Shown: positions 32,455 through 42,466, numbered from the stretch's first letter. The stretch: DNA of 64,000 nt from Lepidodermella squamata (GCA_047495785.1 JBLDXI010000024.1:5022001-5086000); one strand, 5' to 3'. The notes: generated from the sequence alone by a model not told the origin. A program made the numbers and translations.

Positions 32455-34089
32455 TTACAGCAGTTGCCAGTGCCGTTCATTGACAGTAAGAACAACACGG
32501 TAGTACCGTCCGAGGTACCTGGAAAAAGCAATGTATAAGTTCAGAGTTAATTCTCGTCTTCATACCTGAAAAATCCGAGTTTGCGTGCAATAGCGGCTAC
32601 AACCAGGATGATTAGGAGATAGAAAATCGCGTACAAATTGCGACCGATCGCCATAATAATTGGAGCATCCCACGAGTGCCACGACGAACCGCCGACGTGC
32701 CACAGGAAGCCGTTATTTCCAACATAAGCATCGCCCAACAATACTTTAATACCATCAACCTGATTCGTTTTTTCGCCTGCTTGAAACATTTCGTATAGGC
32801 TATGCTGAGCCGATAGGAACGTCGAGCCTGTTGTTAGCATGACTGTTAAATACGGCAAAATGTAGGCTCGGTTCCAGTATGGCAACGCTTCAATAGCTCG
32901 TTTCATCAACGGATGCTGCGGTCGGAAGCCCATAAAGTCGTTGCTAAAAATAAATGAAAACTCCATTTTTATCAGTTGGAAGGACGTAATATTAACCTGA
33001 AGCCAACCGGCCACGTTTCTGCGAGAACAGCTCCACATCCCGTTATATTGACAAGAGGATCGAAAGCCCGTCTTGCGCCAATGTCGAAATCAACGTAAAA
33101 ACCACCATAGTGATACCTCAAAAAAATCAGAAAAATTCACGTAAATTAATCTGTAAACACTTCAAAATTTCAAAAAACTTCAATCTAAATTTAAATTTAA
33201 TTTTCTATTAATGTTTAATTTTCCCTGTTTTCCGAATATTTTGAGGTTTTCATATTGTTAAATTTACAGAGCAAAGTAGCGAAAAGCATCAACGCGTTGT
33301 ATATTGAGCGAATATCCGTCGTAGGTTTCGAGAAAAGCCGGATACGTCGTTTCGATGAAGCGGCGCATGCTGACGTCGGACCATACGTAGTGCGCGTAGG
33401 CGGCGCCGTGGAAGTGCCGCAGCGTGTAGTGCGCCTCGGCCCAGTCGCGGCGCAGCGAGTCGAGCGACTCGGCGCCGTACGTCTGGTGCAGGATGCGCGG
33501 GATGTTGGTGCCGGCGGGCGGGTTCGTAAAACCGCTACCTACTACGCCAGGGTACACGTTGTTACTCCCCTGGACACCCTGGTAAAAAATCAGAGATAAT
33601 TACAATAAATTAAAAAAGTGAAATTTCAAAAAATCGATAACTGCTAAAATGTTAAAAAGCACTAATAAAAATAATTGTTCATAATTTTGAATTTTTTTGA
33701 AAAATCGTTACCCCGTTGTTGTTAGCAGCGCTGTTACCGCCGACCACCATAAAATTAACCGGTGCGTTGCTGCTCGAATTCGCCGGGATGTTGTAAAATT
33801 TCGACAGTGTCTCTTCCAAGTTCAAATAATCATATTGCGGCGACTGAAAGGTTATGCCCAGCAGAATGGCTCGTAAAAAGAGCCAAATGTAGGCGAGGAG
33901 GGGCGAAAAGCGCTCCAAAGCTGTTGTCATGCCGCTATTATTTGACGATGGTCCGTTAACTTTCGGCCGGCTTAACAAATTGAGCAAGAGAAAAATTGCG
34001 AAAATTATCCCGATACAACAGGCGAAGGAAAATCGGCATTTCAACGACCGATTTGGCCGGCGAATCAGGCTCTTCAGCCGTACAATCAT
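32455..34089 (-). CDS. GT32-like glycosyltransferase (DXD type), Golgi membrane protein
   Basis: Five exons: 34089-33712, 33578-33268, 33116-32997, 32943-32566, 32518-32455; 416 aa. One N-terminal membrane anchor (about residues 21-40) after basic residues, as in type II Golgi enzymes. The catalytic part has NIPRILHQTY (about 150-158) and the metal-binding YGGFYVDFDIGARR (DFD at 239-241), then WHVGGSSWHSWD. These are signatures of the sugar-binding DXD family that includes fungal inositolphosphoceramide mannosyltransferases (Sur1/Csg1, Och1). A second hydrophobic helix (about 368-388) near the C-terminus is also seen in Sur1-like enzymes. The sugar and acceptor cannot be read from sequence. 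Exon 2 is much more GC-rich than its surroundings. Confidence 0.85.
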
Positions 34090-35539
34090 GACTGGAAAAT
34101 TACGATACGCTTGGTTGAATTGAGCGAAACATTTCCAGTATTACTAGAAAGAATCTGAATTCTACAAAAAAAATTAACTTCGATATTTTAATGAAATTGA
34201 TTTAAATTTCTCAAAAATTCAATAGGTGGTAATAAAAAATCGAATGAGTCCATATGAATATTATTCTCTAGCAATTTTACGAATTTTACTTGATTTTAGG
34301 TGATTTTAAAATTTTCGCATAAAGAAAAGTTAAAATGAGTTGTTCCAATTAGGATAACATATTTCGCATTTATGCAGCGATTCTTGTGATTTTTCCAAAA
34401 AAATTAAATAAAAAATAGTCTGCGGAAAATGTCGAATGTCGGATTAAGCTACTCGAAAATATCCTAATTAAGAATACACTAAATAATTGTGATAAAAAGC
34501 GGATAAGTAACGAAAAAATGGCCGTCGACATGGCTGGAGTGAATCGTAGTCAAAGGCGTGTAGAGAGCTCTACTCTCGCATATACATTCATCAATATAGG
34601 TAAGTCTGCGGCCATTCACGGCTGAGAAATAACACAACTCGAGTAAATAACACAGCCGTGTACTAGGCAAGCACACATCACGCCTAATTTTTTGTTTACC
34701 TAACAACGACTCAGGTAATATACGATGTATAACTGCAGGAATATCACCTCTTGTTCTTGTTCCTCGCGCCTGCCCAGTTCCGGCGCCGTGCTAAGAAACT
34801 GACCGATGCGACGGTTGTGCAAAAAACCGAAAATACCATCGAGGTGGGCACAATGTCAAGGCCATGATCTTGTATACTACTTACTATCTTCCTTTATTAC
34901 ACACAGGGTGGGTTCTGCTGAGGTGGACAGCACGCAATGATGCGACAATTGGCCGAGTGCAGTGCCTGTTTTGAGCCGACGTGGTCACTATTACTATATA
35001 ATGCGACGGATTGTTTTCTCGGGCGTAAACAAGGCAGGAAAAAACACTTCTTCTCATGGCAATAATTTATTTTTTACGCTATACTTATTCGTTCTTTTTC
35101 CGAGCCGTATCAGAGGCATAATATCGCTTTCCGTTCAAACATATCTTGGTGCAATATGTAATAAATATAGCATAATTTCAGCATTAAAATGGCATCATTT
35201 TTTAATATAGGTACTGCATGCTGGTGTACTATCGAAAGAAAAAGTTTACTAAATAATGGTGGTATAATGATAATCATTAATACCGGCTATAGTTGTGAAG
35301 AAATCAACCAAAGAACGAGGGAAGCGAGGAAATGTTGCAGATTTTCCACTGAAACACTCTCCAAGACCTCTCAAAATTGACAAAATAGCGGGCGGAACTC
35401 TGATTTTTCTGTAGCGGTCTAGCCGAGCAGGGTGATGATACCCCTCTGAAAGTCGCCCACTGTTTGCCTGGAATTAAGTAGCATTTTAGTCGCAATGATC
35501 GTCGACTGTAGAATTATACTACATTCACGTTTATTCCTT
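34090..35539. other. Intergenic region with dispersed repeat copy 2
   Basis: AT-rich, no convincing gene. Contains the repeat at 35340-35470. Confidence 0.45.
35340..35470. repeat. Dispersed repeat of unknown type, copy 2
   Basis: Related to 16875-17025 in the same orientation. Ends about 70 bases from the stop of receptor gene B on the right arm. Confidence 0.5.
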
Positions 35540-36673
35540 CTAACTTTGATTTTCCAGAGCACTTTTCGCTACGATACTGACATAAGTGCACGCAATAGAG
35601 AACATCAGAGCCGAAATGCAGAAAGCAACAACATCATAAAATCTTCCGTAGGTGATTGAAAAATCGCCAACTTGAAGATATGGCGAAGTAAAATAGGTTT
35701 TATATGCTTTAGCCAAACCGCAAATTACAAGGTTATACATTGTAAGGAGCCCTGATATCAGTTCACATGCCATGATGAAATTACCGAGCAGAGTTGACCT
35801 GGGCTGCTTTGGCAGCTCGTCGCCTATCTGGACATGCATGAATGTAAGCGCAAGTAGAATGGTCACTGAATAGGATGGCCGATCTCCTAGAGTAGGATGA
35901 ATTAGGAGAGAACTAAGGCCGAACAAGGTCAGAACTCCAGTAGGAATAACATAGAACCATACATGATACGCGTATCGCCGATAGATTTTGAAAGGAAATA
36001 GCACATTGCTTGTGGTATTTTTTACCATCAAAGGCCTGAAATGGCCCCAATGAACATCGAAGTCGCCGAAATTGCTGGCCGTGGTTTTGTCTCTAATTCT
36101 TGGGTACAGTTCAGTTCCAGTTCTCGTGCTGAAAAGCGCTATCGAAACTTCACAGATGTGTTGGTCGAAAGGAAAAAGCGACATGTCCATTTCGCAATTC
36201 GATTCAAATACATGAGATATGACCCAGAGAAATGCAACATTCGAAGGCGTGGAGCTGGGATAAATTTCGAAGCTCGACTTAGCTCCGACCATACCAACAT
36301 CTTCGACGGCATTTTTGTGAATAATCCTTGGCTTCCACGCCCATGACTCCTCAATTTTAGTTTTAGGAAGTATCTTAGGCATGTTCTTACAGTATGCTCG
36401 CCATTTCGAATAAAGCGATCCACGAACTCTGAATGACAGCGATAATTCATCGACGCCGAGAAATGTTTCGAATATGAAATAAACCTCGATGTTTGTAGGT
36501 TTACAGGGTCGCCCGTCCCTCGAACTGTTTGAAGCGCAATCAGGAGCAATCGATTCTGGAGACAACGTCCTGCATTGTGAGATGAGAGCGTAAGACTTTG
36601 ATAGCAGAGTTTTGATCGCAAAGCAATGAAACAAAACAGCTTGAAGGACTGCTATGAATAAAATCCTTTTCAT
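35540..36673 (-). CDS. Cys-loop ligand-gated ion channel subunit B
   Basis: Intronless frame of 377 aa. Signal peptide in the first 20 residues (ILFIAVLQAVLFHCFA), extracellular domain with the Cys-loop C160-x13-C174 (EMDMSLFPFDQHI between them), TM1 VWFYVIPTGVLTLFGLSSLL, TM2 SYSVTILLALTFMHVQI, TM3 FIMACELISGLLTMYNLVI and TM4 VVAFCISALMFSIACTYV. Such subunits form pentameric neurotransmitter-gated channels. The TM3-TM4 loop is very short (about 30 residues) and the protein is smaller than typical nicotinic or GABA subunits, so ligand and ion selectivity are open. It lies 335 bp downstream of the related subunit A in the same orientation. Confidence 0.87.
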   Translation of the reverse strand: MKRILFIAVLQAVLFHCFAIKTLLSKSYALISQCRTLSPESIAPDCASNSSRDGRPCKPTNIEVYFIFETFLGVDELSLSFRVRGSLYSKWRAYCKNMPKILPKTKIEESWAWKPRIIHKNAVEDVGMVGAKSSFEIYPSSTPSNVAFLWVISHVFESNCEMDMSLFPFDQHICEVSIALFSTRTGTELYPRIRDKTTASNFGDFDVHWGHFRPLMVKNTTSNVLFPFKIYRRYAYHVWFYVIPTGVLTLFGLSSLLIHPTLGDRPSYSVTILLALTFMHVQIGDELPKQPRSTLLGNFIMACELISGLLTMYNLVICGLAKAYKTYFTSPYLQVGDFSITYGRFYDVVAFCISALMFSIACTYVSIVAKSALENQS

Positions 36674-37007
36674 TTTTGAGTAGAACTGAAATGCTATGTT
36701 TTGCTCAACCTCCTAGCCCAGGAAATTTTGTCTGGGCGAGTCGCAATATCCTGGTCTACTAAATTGAGATTTTTTGTTCTCTGAAATGATATGACGAATG
36801 CATACTGTTAGATTCAATATCAGTGGCGGCAATCAATTCTGAAATCTGAATAAAGATGCTTTATTGTGGAAGCTTACAACATTTCGGTTTTCACAAAACG
36901 CAAGTGTCCGCCCACATGGAACAAATTCATGAAACATCAAGAATCAGTTTTGAGAAGGAAAAGGGACAGTTTTGGTAACAATTACGCCCCAATCTGATGC
37001 ATGGATT
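36674..37007. other. Spacer between receptor genes A and B
   Basis: 334 bases without recognised features; presumably holds the subunit B promoter. Confidence 0.4.
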
Positions 37008-38210
37008 TTAAAATTTCGAAACATCCTCGGCATCGGTGTCTTGCCCTGGCTCGCTATGAATTTGAAACACAGAAACATGAGTGTAGGAGAGAAACGCTAG
37101 ACTTGCTATCAGGGCGACAATGTCAATACTGCGATTCAAAGATATTTTTAGCCCGCGAAAGTGAATGACATTCGCCAAAAACCGTTGTTTATAAGTTTTG
37201 ACAAGGCTGAAAGTTGCCAAAGTGTATAGCCCAATGACACAGGACAACAGCTGGCAGTATCTTATGTAAGACGAAAGCAGTATCGGCTGTGATGTTTCTG
37301 GGGTCCTGGCGTTAACTTCGAGCTGTAAAACAGTCAGAGATAGAACAAGTGCGATAGAAAATGCAGGCCGATGTGGCATGGAGGCATGCATTGCCAGGGA
37401 AATCAGATTGAAGCTTGTCAGCACCACACAAGGAGCCATGAGAAACCGGACGTAGAATGTAGGGTCACGGCGTAGTTTGTATAAGAATACTGGGTAGTCA
37501 ATTTTATCCAAGCGATACCCTCCTAACACTGGAATTATGTCTTCAACAACCCAACAGCTACGATTGTGAGGCTTGAAGTTTTTGTCCAAAAAAGACCTCC
37601 CGAAGTGTTCAAGTGATTCTGAATTTAGAGTGCGGAATACGATTGCGCAAGTTTGGCGGTCGAAAGGGAAACGGCTCAGGTCGAAATAACAATTTGTTGT
37701 GAACATACCAGTGATTGTTCTTGTGAATTGCACTGATTCCGTGCGTATACGGGCAGCTAGCTGAGTTGAAACTCCGTGCAGGCCTACGTTTTCTACCGCT
37801 CTGTCAAGATATATGTAGGGATACCAGAACTGAGATTCGTCGGGGTAGAAAATGCTTTTGTCGTCTTGCTTGCTCAACTTTGAACATGGGGAATTCCAGA
37901 CGAGCTTGATAGTTGCGGAGACTTGGATTGTCTGCAAAACATCACTGACATCGACCAAGCGAATCGGATAGTAATAAAGGTCAACTTCCGTTTTTCGACA
38001 TTCTATTGCCTCGGCGATTTCCTTTGCCGTTCCTTTCTCATAGCAGCTTGCACTAGGAGATTCGCGGGAGAAATGCGGACACCTCATCAGTAAGTCGACC
38101 GTCATCCTGTGCTCTGAGGCATATTTTTCGAAGTTTTCGCTCCCCACGAATAGTAAAACATAAGAAAAATCGAGCAGAAATCCCAATAACCTCAAATTTG
38201 AGAAATTCAT
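37008..38210 (-). CDS. Cys-loop ligand-gated ion channel subunit A
   Basis: Intronless frame, 400 aa from the ATG at 38210; the frame is open five codons further upstream but without an ATG. Signal-like segment (LLGFLLDFSYVLLFV), Cys-loop C164-x13-C178 (CYFDLSRFPFDRQTC), TM1 FLMAPCVVLTSFNLISLAM, TM2 PAFSIALVLSLTVLQLE, TM3 YCQLLSCVIGLYTLATFSLV and TM4 DIVALIASLAFLSYTHV. The TM1-TM2 link reads MHASMPHR, without the PAR motif of classic anion channels. Ligand unknown. Pairing with subunit B in both arms suggests the two work together, perhaps as a heteromer (inference). Confidence 0.87.
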   Translation of the reverse strand: MNFSNLRLLGFLLDFSYVLLFVGSENFEKYASEHRMTVDLLMRCPHFSRESPSASCYEKGTAKEIAEAIECRKTEVDLYYYPIRLVDVSDVLQTIQVSATIKLVWNSPCSKLSKQDDKSIFYPDESQFWYPYIYLDRAVENVGLHGVSTQLAARIRTESVQFTRTITGMFTTNCYFDLSRFPFDRQTCAIVFRTLNSESLEHFGRSFLDKNFKPHNRSCWVVEDIIPVLGGYRLDKIDYPVFLYKLRRDPTFYVRFLMAPCVVLTSFNLISLAMHASMPHRPAFSIALVLSLTVLQLEVNARTPETSQPILLSSYIRYCQLLSCVIGLYTLATFSLVKTYKQRFLANVIHFRGLKISLNRSIDIVALIASLAFLSYTHVSVFQIHSEPGQDTDAEDVSKF

Positions 38211-38576
38211 TGATATTAGAGGCAAGATGAATGAATCAAGAAACTCGTGGATTGATGCTGGTCGCTTAGGGGAAGGTAAATAAGCCTAGCATTCAGATCG
38301 GCACGCCATATCTAACAAAGTGTCATTTTTCATCAAGCAGCTGCTGAAGCGTTAGAATATTATTCAACACCGAGCGGGAGGACGAGATGAGTCAACAGTC
38401 AAAATATACAGCCCACAATTCGCAAATATTTATGAAGCTGGGCTGCAGTTCCAAGGCAGTTCACAGACCCTCACAGGGCTTCTTCAAAGACTAGCTCTCT
38501 GATCCTTGTCATTAGAAATGAATCGTTCGAGGGAATCGAGGAAATTGTTGTAATCCATCCGAAAATGTGAAAATAG
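38211..38576. other. Spacer between receptor A and the tRNA array
   Basis: Non-coding. The last 35 bases (ATCCATCCGAAAATGTGAAAATAG) are array spacer sequence. Confidence 0.5.
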
Positions 38577-38660
38577 TGTCAGAAGTGGGGTTCGAACCCA
38601 CGCCCTCTTTCGAGGACCAGATCTTGAGTCTGGCGCCTTAGACCGCTCGGCCATCCTGAC
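38577..38660 (-). tRNA. tRNA-Leu (CAA)
   Basis: Unit 1. Acceptor GTCAGGA/TTCTGAC, loop CTCAAGA, variable arm CCTCGAAAGAGGG. Confidence 0.95.
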
Positions 38661-38760
38661 CAGATGTAGCTACTCTGGGAAATTGTTGTAATCCATCCGA
38701 AAATATGAGAAATTTGGCCGTTTAAAGGGCGAGCGCATTGCATTGCCGCATCTATCGATA

Positions 38761-38825
38761 GGCGAAATGGCTATCGCGTCGGACTTCGGATCCGAAGATT
38801 GTGGGTTCGAGTCCCATCAGCGTCG
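38761..38825 (+). pseudogene. tRNA-Arg (TCG) pseudogene
   Basis: Unit 1. Starts GGCGAAATGG where the complete gene at 27.7 kb has GGCGCTGTGGCGAAATGG; eight bases of acceptor strand and D-arm are lost. The rest, including loop CTTCGGA, is intact. Confidence 0.85.
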
Positions 38826-38915
38826 GCTCTATTTTTGCTGGCCTTTTCTTTCGGCTGAGCTGTTATCATAGCAACAGAATTATCACTTGTCAAGCTGTCA
38901 AGAATAATCACAAGG

Positions 38916-38988
38916 GCCTTCCTAGCTCAGTCGGTAGAGCATGTGACTTTTAATCACAGGGTCGGGGGTTCGAGTCCCCCGGAGGGCG
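38916..38988 (+). tRNA. tRNA-Lys (TTT)
   Basis: Unit 1. Loop CTTTTAA, T-arm GGGGGTTCGAGTCCCCC. Confidence 0.95.
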
Positions 38989-39055
38989 CAATATTTTTAC
39001 CCAGGGTAACATGTTTATGGCATCGACCGGCTGCTAAGAAGACGAAGATCTCGAA

Positions 39056-39128
39056 GGGGGATTAGCTCAAATGGTAGAGCGCTCGCTTAGCATGCGAGAG
39101 GTAACGGGATCGACGCCCGTATCCTCCA
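39056..39128 (+). tRNA. tRNA-Ala (AGC)
   Basis: Unit 1. Loop TTAGCAT; atypical T-loop GATCGAC. Confidence 0.9.
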
Positions 39129-39201
39129 TATACTTTTTTCGGCAAGATAAAAAAGGCTGAAATGAGGAGACTGCGCTTGCGAAAATAAAGCAGTCAACCG
39201 C

Positions 39202-39273
39202 GGCTCAGTAGCTTAGTGGTAGAGCGTCTGCCTAGTAAGCAGAAGATCGAGGGTTCGATCCACCCCTGAGCCT
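39202..39273 (+). tRNA. tRNA-Thr (AGT), weakened T-stem
   Basis: Unit 1. Loop CTAGTAA. T-stem GAGGG/CACCC has two mismatches, more than the 27.2-kb copy, so function is doubtful. Confidence 0.85.
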
Positions 39274-39363
39274 GGTCTTGACACTTTTTGCAGCATTCGG
39301 AGGTCTTCCGTCCCTTTTATATAGCCATTTCATTCAGGATCAAAATTGGAAAGGCTAAAAGTG

Positions 39364-39435
39364 TTCCCTGACCGGGAATCGAACCCGGGCCGCCGCGGTG
39401 AAAGCGCGGAATCCTAACCACTAGACCATCAGGGA
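39364..39435 (-). tRNA. tRNA-Glu (TTC)
   Basis: Unit 1. Loop CTTTCAC, T-arm CCGGGTTCGATTCCCGG. Confidence 0.95.
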
Positions 39436-39526
39436 GGTGCAAAATCCCTGTTGTATGCGTAAACTGTGAAGAACTCAAATTATCAACGTCATCGCACCTT
39501 CAGCAACTCTGTGCAAAAAATAGAAT

Positions 39527-39598
39527 GGGCCCGTTCGGGAATTGAACCCGAGACCTCTCGCACCCGAAGCGAGAATCATACCCCTAGACCAACGGGCC
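39527..39598 (-). tRNA. tRNA-Pro (CGG)
   Basis: Unit 1. Loop TTCGGGT, T-arm TCGGGTTCAATTCCCGA. Confidence 0.95.
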
Positions 39599-39678
39599 AA
39601 CCTGACTTTACCCAATTGGCAACTGGCAACCAAAGACTTTATTAGAACGTCTCCAGCGTTTATGCAAAACATGCGATA

Positions 39679-39751
39679 CGCCGAGACCCGGGATCGAACC
39701 AGGGACCTTTAGATCTTCAGTCTAACGCTCTCCCAACTGAGCTATCTCGGC
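39679..39751 (-). tRNA. tRNA-Phe (GAA)
   Basis: Unit 1. Loop CTGAAGA, T-arm CCTGGTTCGATCCCGGG. Confidence 0.95.
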
Positions 39752-39848
39752 TGTTATTTACAGCAGTGCTAAAGTCGAAGCTTAACTTGTAGCTTAGCTA
39801 GGGAGCTCAATGCAGGCTGCTATGACTTTGGCAGCAAATAAAAAACTG

Positions 39849-39865
39849 CGCTCCTGGGTGGGCTC

Positions 39866-39905
<40 letters not shown>

Positions 39906-39922
39906 AATTGCGCCACAGAAGC
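39849..39922 (-). tRNA. tRNA-Asn (GTT)
   Basis: Unit 1. 74 bases; acceptor GCTTCTG/CAGGAGC with one T-G pair, loop CTGTTAA in TTCGG/CCGAA. Confidence 0.93.
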
Positions 39923-40105
39923 TGGCTAATCGCAGACTCGGCATCACCACTCAGCAATATGTAGCTTTTAACGCGAGCGTTGCCATGATCACGTTGTTGC
40001 CGTTACAGTTTGGCTGTAGCCGAGGTTAGATCGGCCTTCGCATAGAATATAAACAGAGCTGAACTGTCCTTCATCAATGATCCTCAGCCGCTTTAGCTCT
40101 GCCAA

Positions 40106-40191
40106 CCCGCGATAGCTCAGCTGGTAGAGCGGAGGACTGTAGATGCAACGCAGCTATCCTTAGGTCGGTGGTTCAAGTCCGCCTCGCGGGA
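40106..40191 (+). tRNA. tRNA-Tyr (GTA) with intron
   Basis: Unit 1. 86 bases; acceptor CCCGCGA/TCGCGGG, anticodon GTA, and a 13-base intron ATGCAACGCAGCT after position 37, as usual for eukaryotic tRNA-Tyr. Confidence 0.95.
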
Positions 40192-40268
40192 TTGCATGGT
40201 TTTTCACTTTCGTTGGGTAGCAGCTTTTCATTCGTTCGTCAGTAAAAATGCGCTGATAGATGTGCAAA

Positions 40269-40340
40269 GGCCCGTTGGTCTAGGGGTATGATTCTCGCTT
40301 TGGGTGCGAGAGGTCTCGGGTTCAAATCCCGGACGGGCCC
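40269..40340 (+). tRNA. tRNA-Pro (TGG)
   Basis: Unit 1. Loop TTTGGGT; body almost identical to the Pro-CGG gene of the same unit. Confidence 0.95.
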
Positions 40341-40424
40341 AAGCTTTTTGAGCTAATAGCTGAAGCGGCAGCATTACAAAAGGTGTTTGCCATAACCTTG
40401 AGCGCATGTAATGTTATCACAGCG

Positions 40425-40495
40425 GCATCGGTGGTTCAGTGGTAGAATTCTCGCCTGCCACGCGGGAGGCCCGGGTTCGATTCCCGGCCGATGCA
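40425..40495 (+). tRNA. tRNA-Gly (GCC)
   Basis: Unit 1. 71 bases; acceptor GCATCGG/CCGATGC, loop CTGCCAC. Confidence 0.96.
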
Positions 40496-40591
40496 AGCGA
40501 CCCTGTTTTTTCATATCAGCTTCGATGTGCATCAGGCAAATTATGAGCGCAGCAAAATTAAAAGCACTGACAATTCAAGACGCTTCAGTCA

Positions 40592-40663
40592 TCCTTGGTA
40601 GTATAGTGGTTAGTATCCCCGCCTGTCACGCGGGAGACCAGGGTTCGATTCCCTGCCAAGGAG
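40592..40663 (+). tRNA. tRNA-Asp (GTC)
   Basis: Unit 1. Acceptor TCCTTGG/CCAAGGA, loop CTGTCAC. Confidence 0.96.
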
Positions 40664-40733
40664 TCAGCTTTTTTAGTTGCGGCGCATAGGTTTCGAGCCA
40701 ATTTTTTGAGAAAATTGCTAAAAAGTTGATTGC

Positions 40734-40806
40734 CGCCCGATGTGGGGCTCGAACCCACGACCCTGGGATTAAGAGTCCCATGCTCTACCGACTGAGCTAA
40801 CCGGGC
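40734..40806 (-). tRNA. tRNA-Lys (CTT)
   Basis: Unit 1. Acceptor GCCCGGT/ATCGGGC, loop CTCTTAA. Confidence 0.95.
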
Positions 40807-40885
40807 TGAGGCGCTATCAATTGCCTAAGCCGACAATTATGAAGCAGTTGACTGCTGGCGAATGTTGACTGCCATCAAAAATACT

Positions 40886-40958
40886 CGAGGCTGCCAGGAG
40901 TCGAACCTGGAATCTTCTGATCCGTAGTCAGACGCGTTGTCCATTGCGCCACAACCCC
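40886..40958 (-). tRNA. tRNA-Arg (ACG)
   Basis: Unit 1. Acceptor GGGGTTG/CAGCCTC with two G-T pairs, loop CTACGGA in TCTGA/TCAGA. Confidence 0.93.
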
Positions 40959-41025
40959 ATTCGGTCGAAAGAAGGCTTGCAAGCGCTAATTAGCAGGCAG
41001 GAATGGGACTGAAGTGAAAAATGCA

Positions 41026-41109
41026 TGTCAGAAGTGGGATTCGAACCCACGCCAGTAGAAACTGACTGCGACCTGAACGCAGCGCCTTGGACCGCTCGGC
41101 CATCCTGAC
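41026..41109 (-). tRNA. tRNA-Leu (CAG)
   Basis: Unit 1. 84 bases; loop TTCAGGT in CTGCG/CGCAG, T-loop TTCGAAT. Shares acceptor and D-arm with Leu-CAA. Confidence 0.95.
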
Positions 41110-41278
41110 GAGATGGTGGAATAGATTGCTGATATCCTGCAGACGGCATTTTGCAAAGCTAAGATATCGCAGAGCAAGTACAGCAAACAGCAAAGTCGTA
41201 TAACTGTTGCCAATATAAAACTAGCCAGCTACGCCGATCGGGGTGTATCGTTTCTTAAACTGCTGAAGAAGCACTCAA

Positions 41279-41360
41279 GTCGCTATGCCCGAGTGGTTAA
41301 GGGGTCTGACTAGAAATCAGATGCGGTCTCCGCGCGTAGGTTCAAATCCTACTGGCGACG
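41279..41360 (+). tRNA. tRNA-Ser (AGA)
   Basis: Unit 1. 82 bases; acceptor GTCGCTA/TGGCGAC, loop CTAGAAA, long variable arm GCGGTCTCCGC. Confidence 0.95.
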
Positions 41361-41435
41361 ACAGTTATTTTTGCATTATAACGACTGAAACTCAGTTCTG
41401 CAGTTAGCCTCCAGAACAGTCCTCGCTTTCATCAG

Positions 41436-41507
41436 GCGTCAGTGGTGTAACGGTCAGCATGGTTGCCTTCCAAGCAGCCGATCCGGGTTCGACTCCCGGC
41501 TGACGCA
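41436..41507 (+). tRNA. tRNA-Gly (TCC)
   Basis: Unit 1. Loop CTTCCAA. Confidence 0.95.
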
Positions 41508-41586
41508 CACGTTTTTAGCTCACACGTTTGAAAGCAATTGCTAGTGACGAGATTAAAGCTGTCCTTCCCAAAACCAGCGTTCGAGA

Positions 41587-41658
41587 GGTCCCATGGTGTA
41601 GCGGTTAGCACTCTGGACTCTGAATCCAGCGACTCGAGTTCGATTCTCGATGGGACCT
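41587..41658 (+). tRNA. tRNA-Gln (CTG)
   Basis: Unit 1. Loop CTCTGAA. Confidence 0.95.
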
Positions 41659-41762
41659 TGATACGTTTTTTCAAACAAACTTTCAGCTCACTCACTCTCA
41701 GCTGATGGAAACTTGCGATCGCAATATTTGTTACCATTCAAACCTTTTCTTTCACTAGCCTA

Positions 41763-41834
41763 GGGGGCATAGCTCAGTGGTAGAGCGTCTCATTCGCATT
41801 GTGAAGGTCTCGGGTTCAATCCCCGATGCCTCCA
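41763..41834 (+). tRNA. tRNA-Ala (CGC)
   Basis: Unit 1. Loop TTCGCAT. Confidence 0.92.
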
Positions 41835-41921
41835 GTTGGCAATTTTTTCGCGTAACCTCTCGAAGATTAGTTGCTATATCGGTGAAAGTGACCAGAAATT
41901 ACGCTAAAAATGTGAAAATAG

Positions 41922-41998
41922 TGTCAGAAGAGGGGTTCGAACCCACGCCCTCTTTCGAGGACCAGATCTTGAGTCTTATATCGCTCGGCCATCCTGAC
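41922..41998 (-). pseudogene. tRNA-Leu (CAA) pseudogene
   Basis: Unit 2. GGCGCCTTAGAC is replaced by a shorter TTATAT, removing 7 bases of anticodon stem and D-arm. Also GTGGGG changed to GAGGGG in the T-arm side. Confidence 0.85.
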
Positions 41999-42098
41999 CA
42001 GATGTAGCTACTCTGGGAAATTGTTGTAATCCATCCGAAAATATGAGAAATTTGGCCGTTTAAAGGGCGAGCGCATTGCATTGCCGCATCTATCGATA

Positions 42099-42163
42099 GG
42101 CGAAATGGCTATCGCGTCGGACTTCGGATCCGAAGATTGTGGGTTCGAGTCCCATCAGCGTCG
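42099..42163 (+). pseudogene. tRNA-Arg (TCG) pseudogene
   Basis: Unit 2; same 8-base loss. Confidence 0.85.
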
Positions 42164-42253
42164 GCTCTATTTTTGCTGGCCTTTTCTTTCGGCTGAGCTG
42201 TTATCATAGCAACAGAATTATCACTTGTCAAGCTGTCAAGAATAATCACAAGG

Positions 42254-42326
42254 GCCTTCCTAGCTCAGTCGGTAGAGCATGTGACTTTTAATCACAGGGT
42301 CGGGGGTTCGAGTCCCCCGGAGGGCG
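42254..42326 (+). tRNA. tRNA-Lys (TTT)
   Basis: Unit 2 copy. Confidence 0.95.
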
Positions 42327-42393
42327 CAATATTTTTACCCAGGGTAACATGTTTATGGCATCGACCGGCTGCTAAGAAGACGAAGATCTCGAA

Positions 42394-42466
42394 GGGGGAT
42401 TAGCTCAAATGGTAGAGCGCTCGCTTAGCATGCGAGAGGTAACGGGATCGACGCCCGTATCCTCCA
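42394..42466 (+). tRNA. tRNA-Ala (AGC)
   Basis: Unit 2 copy. Confidence 0.9.

Larger units (their letters stand above)
35540..39922 (-). repeat. Right arm of the large inverted duplication
   Basis: Mirror image of 26611-30467: receptors B and A, then tRNA block Leu-Arg-Lys-Ala-Thr-Glu-Pro-Phe-Asn. The tRNA part is also the start of the first array unit. Confidence 0.8.
38577..41921. repeat. Array unit 1 (long, 3345 bp)
   Basis: 20 tRNA loci; first unit, adjoining receptor gene A. Confidence 0.95.

Noticed and set aside
35428-35450. C/D-box snoRNA signature (GTGATGA followed by CTGA)
   Set aside because: The boxes are only about 10 bases apart, no flanking terminal stem was found and copy 1 lacks the same C box.
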